DNA from: Gigaspora rosea
Taxonomy: Eukaryota > Glomeromycota > Glomeromycetes > Diversisporales > Gigasporaceae
Direction of reading: 5' to 3'
Assembly: GCA_003550325.1 (NCBI GenBank)
Contig: QKWP01000115.1
Coordinates: 201,563-265,562 of the forward strand
DNA: 64,000 nt
In this document: positions 56,819 through 64,000 of the stretch, piece by piece
Layout of the letters: each line of letters starts with the position of its first letter
Numbering within the stretch: the stretch's first letter is position 1
The notes under the pieces: model-generated
The model's database searches: none
What the model was told of the DNA's origin: nothing
Seen by the model: only the letters and a program-made list of their open reading frames with translations
Made by a program: the position numbers and the translations under genes

Positions 56819-57966
56819 AAGGAAAGAAACTCAATTTCTTGACCAAGGGTTTGCACAGTAGGCTTTCAATCTTAGTAATCTTAAGAAAATGCATCCTGAT
56901 CTCTATAAAGATGATATATATAAAGTATATGAAAAAGATGCCAAGGAAACTCAGGAACATTTGGCAGTATGTGAAGCTTAGAAAATACGGTAGCAAAAGA
57001 TTGAAAAGACAGTTGACAAATTTGTACTTGTGCTTTAAAATGAAAATGGAAGAAGAAATATAGTTTCAATATGGCAGCTCTGTGATTCTCTTTTCAGTGC
57101 CAATACGAAGAAAAAAAAGAAAGATGAGAAAGCCTTATAAGGAGCTTATATATACATGTACTAAAGAAGACTTATTTAAGTTAGGCCTTATGAGTAACGA
57201 CATGAAATTGATTTTGCAGTATTTTGCACTTATGCATAGGATTACTTTCATGAAATAATCTGAAGAGAGAGATATATTAAAATAGTAGAATGGGAACAAA
57301 AAGAAGGAATCTAGTAGACACACAAAATAAACTAGCAGGAAAAGAAGGATCTATTCTCAAGAAGTATTGTTGAAAGGCCCTATAAAAAAGGTTTGTATAC
57401 AATTTGTTTAATCTTTGTGCTACATGTGTAAAATATGTCTGAAAAAGTGCTATTTTGTCTAATTTTTGTTTACTTTTTGTTTTATTTCAAATAAAACAAA
57501 AAATAGACAAAAATTATACAAAATAGCACTTTTTCAGGCATATTTTATACATGTAGCACAAATATTAAACAAATTTTATACAAACCTTTTTTATTGAGAG
57601 GAAGAGGCAGAAGAGGGACCCTAATTCAAGGCATGTGGAAAACTCTACTAACAAAAGAGAAAGAAATATTGAAGAATTAAAAAGAAGAAGGATAGAGTAG
57701 AAGAAAGGCTCTTATAATTTGTACATGTTAGCAATAGGTGATAGAATATTATTTGGTGGAAAGCCATTTTGGTGTGGCACTTAGGCTGGTTTAACACAGT
57801 TTCTAGTTTCTCAATAATCTTAAACTAGTACAGTAGGTTGCACTTGAGTGCTTTAGAGTAGCCGGGTGATGTTAGGCTTGCAAATTAGGAGTAAACAAGT
57901 GTATTAATGTAGTGATAAACTTAGTATCTTAATAAAGTACTGGTGAAACTACCAAAGTGAAAAAAA
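56819..57966 (+). pseudogene. LINE 2 3' end with zinc-finger remnant
   Basis: After the hAT-type element, LINE 2 continues with HPDLYKDDIYKVYEKDAKET followed by QEHLAVCEA (about 56889-56980), the tail of the C-terminal zinc finger. Other coding-like fragments follow, then AATAAAG (57930) and the A run. Confidence 0.6.
57385..57591. mobile_element. Foldback MITE nested in LINE 2
   Basis: The element is 207 bp, nearly all palindrome, centred near 57488. The ends are AAAAAGGTTTGTATACAATT and the complement AAAAAGGTTTGTATAAAATT. TA lies on both sides (57383-57384, 57592-57593). Confidence 0.8.
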
Positions 57967-58778
57967 AATTTGCTATATTCAAAAAAAAATTAAAAAATTT
58001 TTTTTAAAAAAAAGATATTTTAAATATTTTTGCAACCTATATGCAGTTCTATGAGCTTGTACTATGCAGGTGCATTAATGTGTGTATAATAAAGATATGT
58101 TTAAAATTTGAGCAAAATTGAATCATAGTTGTAAAGAAATTAAGCTTTAAAATGAGTTAATGTGATTTTTTTTACTATATATATGTATATATGGGCCCTC
58201 AAAAGTAGAAACTAGACAATTTGCCAGATCACGGGTTTTGAGAAAATCAGCAAAAACTATTTTGTTACACAAAATCAAAACAATCTAAAAATAGTATATT
58301 TATGATTAACAAACCTGTTTAAACAGGATTATTAGTTCTGAATACCTGTAAATGCTTCTAAAATCTTAGTAAATCTATTTTTAGATTATAGCATCAAAAG
58401 CTTTTGACCATTGTATCATAAAAATTTATTAAGTGATCAGACTTTCATTATTAAATAAAAAAGTTTGGGCTTTAAATTATACACCTGATCAATCAAACAG
58501 GTTAATTTTCAAAAAATTGTCAAATTGTCTGGTTTCTACTTTTGAGGGCCTATATAAATTATTATAGATTACTATAGTAAATTATATAGTAAAAATTGTT
58601 AAAAAAAGTTATTATTAATAAATTTTTTTATTTTATCAATAAAATAGTTAAAATAATTTTATTTTTATTAATCTGGTAAACTAATAAGTATATTAAATTA
58701 AAAAAATTAAAAATTAATTTGTACAAAAAATATTTGAATCAGAGCCATTTAAGGTACAAATCTTTTTGTACTAGACTA
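57967..58778 (+). mobile_element. Right part of the split TA-flanked MITE
   Basis: It continues the match to the intact copy at 12406-13021 from the duplicated AATTTGCTATATTC to the terminal GGTACAAATCTTTTTGTACT, with TA after 58778. It is interrupted by the GGGCCCTC MITE at 58194-58550. Confidence 0.85.
58194..58550. mobile_element. MITE with GGGCCCTCAAAAGTAGAAA termini (copy 2)
   Basis: Same termini and interior as copy 1 (8498-8849). The intact host element at 12800-12815 shows the empty site (catatatataaatt). Confidence 0.85.
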
Positions 58779-58971
58779 TAGCATTAATTAACTTTCTGAC
58801 CTTTAATATTTTTAAATAAATTATAAAATTAGTTAGTAAGAAAAGTGCAATAAATCATGTAATTTTTTAGGAGGATTCTCTATCTATTACATTTTATAAT
58901 ATATATAGTATAAATAGCCAATAATATTAAAGTAAAATAAATTTTTAGTTAATCGCAGATAGTTGCTATAT

Positions 58972-59343
58972 AGTAAAGACTAAATTTTACTAAGTTAATT
59001 GATAATTATCAATTAAGTAACTTGTTTAGAAGACCAAAATATACATATTTTAATTTTTTTAGTAAAATTAAAAAATTTTTTATTATATAACTTTTAATTT
59101 TTATATTTATTGAATATTTTTTTTAAAAAATTTAATTTTTTCTCAAATATAAATCAAAAGTTAATTAATAAAAAATTCTCTAATACTTATAAAAATTTTG
59201 TAATAAGTGTATTTTGATCTCCTGAATAAGTTTACTTAAGTAATATAAATTAATTTGCTTAGTAAAATTTAGATTTACTATATAGCAACTTTTGTCAATT
59301 GTAGAGTAGCTTATTTTCAGGTTAAAGACATTTTTGAGTTTTT
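58972..59343 (-). mobile_element. Truncated foldback MITE of the AAAATAAGCTAC family (copy 4)
   Basis: It keeps the central palindrome (gttgctatatagtaaagact left, its complement near 59290) and one flank, GTAGCTTATTTTCAGGTTAA, in inverted orientation to copy 2. The terminal repeats are lost. Confidence 0.6.
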
Positions 59344-59459
59344 TTAAATATTATAAAATTTGATTAGTAAATAGTCCTATTACTAGAAGTTCAGGATCTA
59401 TATAAACCCTAATAATATAATTTACTGCACTTCCCAAAGTACTTAAATATAGTTGTATT

Positions 59460-59875
59460 TTTTGTTAAACAGAGGTTTTTTTAATTTTTAATTTTTGTTT
59501 TTATCAATTTTTTTTATTATTTTTTCAATTTTTTTATTTTGCTTTATATTTTTTTTATTGTCCTATTTTTTTTATTTTTTTTATTGTTTTTTTCGATTTT
59601 CTTTTTTTTATTGTTTTTTTATTTTGCTATTTTTATTATTTTTATTACTTTTTTTTTATTTATTATTTTTTTTTTGTTCTTTATTTTTTTTTATTGTCCT
59701 ATTTTTTTTATTTTTCTTATTGTTTTTTTTCAATTTTCTTTTTTTTATTGTTTTTTTTTTATTTTTATCTTTTTNATTTTTTTATTTTTTTTAAATGTTC
59801 TTTTTTATTTTAATGTTTTATTTATTTAATTTTTAAATATTTTTTTATTAAATTATTTTTTTAAATAGGTTTAAT
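59460..59875. repeat. T-rich low-complexity tract
   Basis: Runs of T are broken by single A, C or G, with one N at 59775. Long Phe/Leu reading frames here are compositional artefacts. Confidence 0.85.
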
Positions 59876-59880
59876 AATTA

Positions 59881-60078
59881 GTGTACCCTGCACTGTTGTG
59901 CACTTTATAGTAACAAATACAAACAATAATTAGAGTTAAAGTTAGAATTAGAGTTAAAATTGAAGTTTTAAAATATTAGTGAAATTGCGAGAGGAGTATT
60001 TTTTGTTAGTAACATGATAGGGGTAACCTAGTAAAAATTTGAGATATACAAAAGGGGTGTACCACAGTGCAGGTGCAC
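59881..60078. mobile_element. PIF/Harbinger-type MITE with GTGTACCCTGCACTG ends
   Basis: The left end GTGTACCCTGCACTGTTGTG and the complement GTGCACCTGCACTGTGGTAC are inverted and flanked by TTA (59878-59880, 60079-60081). It has internal degenerate ttagagtt repeats and is 198 bp. Confidence 0.7.
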
Positions 60079-60169
60079 TTAAAACCCCTTTTAAATTATT
60101 TTTTATTTAAATTAGTTTTACTTTTTTATTTAAGTTTTTTTTAAAAATTTTTTATTATATGTTTTAGAC

Positions 60170-61431
60170 TAAGGGGCTTTCAAAAATCAGCTAATTTCAG
60201 GGGGATAGTGGGTCAGCTGAAGTATCAGTATAATTCTGGCCAAAGTTACAAATTATTTATTTTGAACAAAATTATAGCTTTATTAACAATATTTAATAAT
60301 CAATAACTTTTAATTTACTAGATCAAATTTAATGATTTATTACCAAAATGATCCTCTCAATGAGAGGATTCTAGCAAGCCAAAATCATTAAAATCTAATC
60401 ACTAGATACTAAGCTCAGAATAGATATATGTTACTATAAAAATTTATAATTTATTAAAGAATTATAAACTATTTATAGTAAAACAAATTTATTCTGATCT
60501 CTGGATCCTGTAATTGGGTTTTTACGATTTTGGCTTCCTAGAATCCTCTCATTGAGCTGATCATTTTGGTAGTTAAATTATCGAAATTGGCCAAGTAGAT
60601 CAAAAGTTATTAACAATTAAAAATTAATTTTCAATTGTTAATAACTTTTGATCTACAGAGCCAATTTCGATGATTCAATTACAAAAATGATCAGCTCAAT
60701 AAGAGGATTCAAAAAAACCTAAAATCACAAAAATCCAATTATAGGATCCAGAGATCGAAATAAATTTGTATTACTATAAATGGTTTATAATTATTTAATA
60801 AATTATAAAACTTCTATAGTAACACAAATCTATTTTGATCTTAGGATCCAGTGATTAGATTTTAATGATTTTTGGCTTGCTAGAATCCTCTATTGAGCTA
60901 ATCATTTTGGTAGTTAAATCATCGAAAATGGCCTAGTAGATCAAAAGTTATTAACAATTAAAAATTAATTTTTAATTGTTAATAACTTTTGATCTACTGG
61001 GCTAATTTTAATGATTTAACTACCAAAATAATCAGCTCAATAAGAGGATTCTAGAAAGACCAAAATTATAAAAATCCAATTACAGAATCCAGAGATCAAA
61101 ATAAATTTGTGTTTCTATAAATGGTTTATAATTTTTTAATAAATTATAAAACTTTTATAGTAGTCCAAATCTATTCTGATCTTAGGATTCAATAATTAGA
61201 TTTTAGTAATTTTGAGCTTGCTAGAATCCTCTTATTGAGAGGATCATTTTGGTAGCTAAATCATTGAAATTGGTCTAGCAGATCAAAAGTTATTTACTAT
61301 TAAATATTATATCTAACTTTTTAATAATCGTAAAATATGATTGGCTAATTGGGATATCAAGTAGGGTGGGTGGGTAGAGATAAAGTGGGCTCATAGTAAA
61401 AAAATTTAGCTTATTTCTGGAAGCCCCCTAA
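60170..61431. mobile_element. Concatenated three-hairpin element
   Basis: The outer ends are AAGGGGCTTTCAAAAATCAG and the complement AGGGGGCTTCCAGAAATAAG. Between them, three palindromic modules of about 300 bp follow each other, centred near 60460, 60790 and 61120. They are joined by short palindromic linkers (AATTAAAAATTAATTTTTAATT-like, near 60635 and 60968). Each module arm carries TAACTTTTGATCTAC, TACCAAAATGATC, CTCAATGAGAGGATTC and GGATCC(A/T)GAGATC-type motifs in the same order. Non-coding. It shares termini with the element at 38566 and modules with 48246. Confidence 0.75.
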
Positions 61432-61549
61432 TTTTCTAGGAGGTCCCCTATTTATTACATCCTATATACAGTTGACTTTTTCTATATTGAATCTGCTTAT
61501 ACCAAAATTGGGTTATAGTAAACCTAATTTGGCAGAACAGATTTTTCTA

Positions 61550-62191
61550 TCCCTTAGATTGTAGTAGAATACAGGCAAATTTGCCTGCGTTTTTGCACTT
61601 TTTTAGCTCTAATTTACTTTTTTAAAATACTAAAATAATTAAATAAAACTTTGTACAAATATATTTGAAAATAAAAATTACTTTTTTGCAAAATTAGTTT
61701 TTATATTATAAGAAAAAAAATTATAGTTACATATAAGCCAAAAATAGATAATTTTAAGAAAAAATTTTTTTAAAAAATTTTATCACAATTTCTCTGCGAT
61801 CTTATTTAGTTTTAGTTTTAGAACTATAGTTCTTAAGACAATATTGTAGTTTTTATAAAGGATGACAACTTTCATTATTGCAACTTTAATGATTTACTTG
61901 TAAAAATTAAGACTTGTATTAGAAGTAAAGATTTTTTTATAGACGGGAACATATAAAAGTTGAGAAAATCTAAAGAAAAATTTTAATAGTAAAAATGCTA
62001 ATACAAGAACTTAAACATTTATTATATTAAAGTTTTCTAATAATTTTAAAAAAAAATTTATAACAATTTACTTAAACAAAACCCAAAAAATATTTTTTAT
62101 TTAGAAAAAATATAGCTAAAATCAATATTTAAAATTTTATTCAAAATTTTAAAATATGCAGGCAAATTTGCCTGTGTTACAATCTAAGGGA
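61550..62191 (-). mobile_element. TA-flanked MITE with CAGGCAAATTTGCCTG palindromes (copy 2)
   Basis: Ends TCCCTTAGATTGTA with TA on both sides, and the same subterminal 16-bp palindrome. It matches copy 1 (11559-12202) in inverted orientation over its length (642 versus 644 bp). A possible left end of a pogo-like MITE (CAGTTGACTTTTTCTATATT, 61470) lies just upstream. Confidence 0.85.
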
Positions 62192-62409
62192 TAATAATTT
62201 AAGCTAGTTGTACTGAACCAAAATATTAAATTTTTTTATACCACATCTGACTCTTTTTTATGAGCTGAAAACTATATATACATATTTCTATTTAATGCTA
62301 TCATGTGACTTATATATAAAGTCATATGATCAATTAGAACTATGTACAGAATTATGTTCCAGTATTGCTAAGTGATAGCAAATTGTAAATTATGCAAATA
62401 TGCAAATTA
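62192..62409. other. AT-rich spacer
   Basis: No feature was recognised between the MITE and the LTR. Confidence 0.5.
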
Positions 62410-63318
62410 TGCTATTATAAAACAGGTTTTTAGGATAGTGTAGTAATGTAGTACAGAATAGTCTTCGTGAATGTATAATTTATTTCATATAGTTAATATT
62501 TAATTATTATATATTTAGTCATATTATTATATATTAGCATATTTTATTATTGTATTATTATAGTATAAATATAGGAAAAGATTCTATTGTGTAAAAGAAT
62601 GAGGTACAGTAACTGCGCCACAATACTGCGGCTTGGTTACACTAGGTAACACAAGGTTACACCAACTAGTAACTTAGGTAATACGAAACATGACACGACT
62701 ACTTCCAATTACCTCTACACGACTATCCCCAACTACCCCTACACTAATACCCCTACTTATCTTCGCACAAATATCCCTACCTACCTCTATACAAATATCT
62801 CCACTTATCCCTACACAATATCCCTATCTATCACCACACAAATGTCTTGTTTACCCCAGACAAATATCTCTAATTACCTCTGTACAAATACCTCTAGCTA
62901 TCTCTACAATAATGCAGTAATTATCTTTAGTTATCTTTGCACAAATTAACAATAGAATTGTTACACCTCTTAGGATAGAAAAGTTATAAAAAGGAAGCAT
63001 TTCTCCCTTCCTGCAAAATTTAGAGTTCAATACCCTCACCTAGAATCTTAGCTTAGGATAATATCCTTACACTCTTTATTATTATCTTGTAAAGTGTAAT
63101 ATTCACCCTCTAGCATAATTCCTACAGGCAAGGCTTATTACCATCTTATATTATCTAAAAAATTATATATACTATCTTTATCACGAATCGTTTGCCTCCT
63201 GCTGTGAATTAAAAGTGTACTTCACCTCCACCTCATATATATTCATAAATACATCACTGCACTGGGTGACCTTGTTACTTTGCTATATTCATTACAAGAA
63301 GGCTATAGCATTGTAACA
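62410..63318 (+). repeat. 5' LTR of a second LTR retrotransposon (window edge)
   Basis: The probable start TGCTATTATAAAACAGG resembles TGTTATAGAATAGG of the first LTR, and the end TTGTAACA is the same kind. It holds a CT-rich tandem array (62690-62930), a TATA box TTATAAAAAGG (about 62986) and a primer-binding site just after it (TGGTGTCTTCTGGCAG, 63322). The left end is less certain than the right. Confidence 0.65.
62690..62930. repeat. CT-rich tandem repeat inside the LTR
   Basis: About ten diverged copies of a 22-25 bp unit, CTACACAAATATCCCTACCT. It has the same position relative to the TATA box as the 10-bp array in the first LTR. The open frame through it is compositional. Confidence 0.8.
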
Positions 63319-64000
63319 TTTTGGTGTCTTCTGGCAGAAATCCTCTTTTAGTGGCAAACGACAGAAAATATCTCTTTTAACGGCGGAAACATTTCTTTCT
63401 CTTAAAGCAAACCCTTGTTCCTTCTTGCAAACTTACTAAAACCTAAGGGAAACTCTGCTGTTTAAAACTAAAATAGCCCTTTGAAATTCTATTGCCTAAA
63501 CAAAAACTCTGCTTCTTTGAAGGAAACCATTTTGGAATCAAGTGGACCTCCTAGAGAAAAGTATGAAATCATAGACGAAATCACCAAGCTCTATTAGGAC
63601 TATACATCTTGAATCCTATTTTTTTTATTTGCAGGATTGGCCTCTGAAAAAGCAATATTGAAATTTTGGTATTATTAAGTATAACTATTTAATCTTTAAA
63701 TTGAATTGTATTTTATTTTGTAAAACAAACTTGGAGAGTTTATGCTTTTACCTCTTGCAAGTACAGCTGGCATATTAACAAATTTATTGCATGCTATTGA
63801 AATTGAATTGATATTACTAACTATTATTGGTACTGATTTATTTGTCGACATCATTGTATTTTCAAACCATATTTTATTTATTTCTTTCTCTTCGCACGCA
63901 AAATATTATTTTATTGTTTATATTCTCGACTAGTCAACTATATTATTTATTACTAACTTATCTCTAGTAGATAAATTCTCGTCTCTTTTCTTTAATTTAT
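63319..64000 (+). mobile_element. Start of the internal region of the second LTR retrotransposon
   Basis: It begins with the primer-binding site TGGTGTCTTCTGGCAGAAAT, two bases different from that of the first element over 16 nt. The leader and any gag lie mostly beyond the window. No domain can be recognised yet. Confidence 0.55.

Larger units (their letters stand above)
49693..57966 (+). mobile_element. LINE 2: 5'-truncated LINE with 14-bp target duplication, heavily nested
   Basis: It is flanked by AATTTGCTATATTC on both sides (49679-49692, 57967-57980) and ends with AATAAAG and an A run (57960-57966). It begins inside the RT palm, so it is 5'-truncated. Its own sequence is 49693-49826, 51118-about 51420, about 51880-54149, 56819-57384 and 57592-57966; the rest is inserted. 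The RT motif AYANDTTW, RNase H and terminal KETQEHLAVC zinc-finger remnant make it a relative of LINE 1. Confidence 0.8.

Noticed and set aside
59495-59829. Phe/Leu-rich frames of 96-99 codons
   Set aside because: They come from a T-rich low-complexity tract and contain an N.
62690-62920. 76-codon frame rich in Pro, Thr and Ile
   Set aside because: It translates a CT-rich tandem repeat inside an LTR.

Overview
This window looks like nuclear DNA of a very AT-rich, transposon-packed fungus. The best guess is an arbuscular mycorrhizal fungus (Glomeromycotina, Gigaspora- or Rhizophagus-like). The reasons are short GT-AG introns, a fungal nitrate transporter next to a fungal-type NAD(P)H nitrite reductase, a Kelch-repeat membrane protein remnant, and Ty3 and RNase H-bearing LINE retroelements with many nested MITEs. 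The taxonomic call is inference; family and motif calls come from reading the sequence without any database search.

Layout. 1-16660: AT-rich DNA with a decayed Kelch-repeat gene (about 1970-3235, minus), a poly(A)-tailed retroposon, MITEs of several families, a decayed minus-strand repeat array and one unrecognised coding-like remnant. 16667-25030: the only clear host locus. An apparently intact two-exon NRT2/NNP nitrate transporter (minus) and a nitrite reductase (plus) diverge from a 1.78-kb intergenic region that holds a minisatellite of paired GATA sites. The reductase is a pseudogene: two hAT-type elements, stops and frameshifts break it. A palindromic TA-flanked element lies just behind it.

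26160-47361: a poly(A)-tailed retroposon fragment; a complete but dead Ty3-type LTR element (27461-37001) with an unusual second zinc-knuckle array, an extra 5' region and an extra 3' ORF; several MITEs; and a nearly full-length decayed LINE (about 39770-47361: ORF1, endonuclease, RT, RNase H, zinc finger).

48246-59343: a nest of insertions. A TA-flanked MITE was split by a second LINE (49693-57966, 14-bp target duplication). That LINE was hit by a foldback MITE (itself hit by a 519-bp, almost perfectly palindromic, TTAA-flanked element), by a hAT-type element and by a second foldback. 59881-64000: more MITEs, a 1.26-kb element made of three concatenated hairpins, and the LTR and start of another LTR retrotransposon that runs off the window.

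Overall, the transporter may still import nitrate, but the adjacent reductase cannot work, so nitrite reduction would need another gene copy. Most of the remaining sequence is mobile DNA with a striking share of hairpin-forming palindromes.
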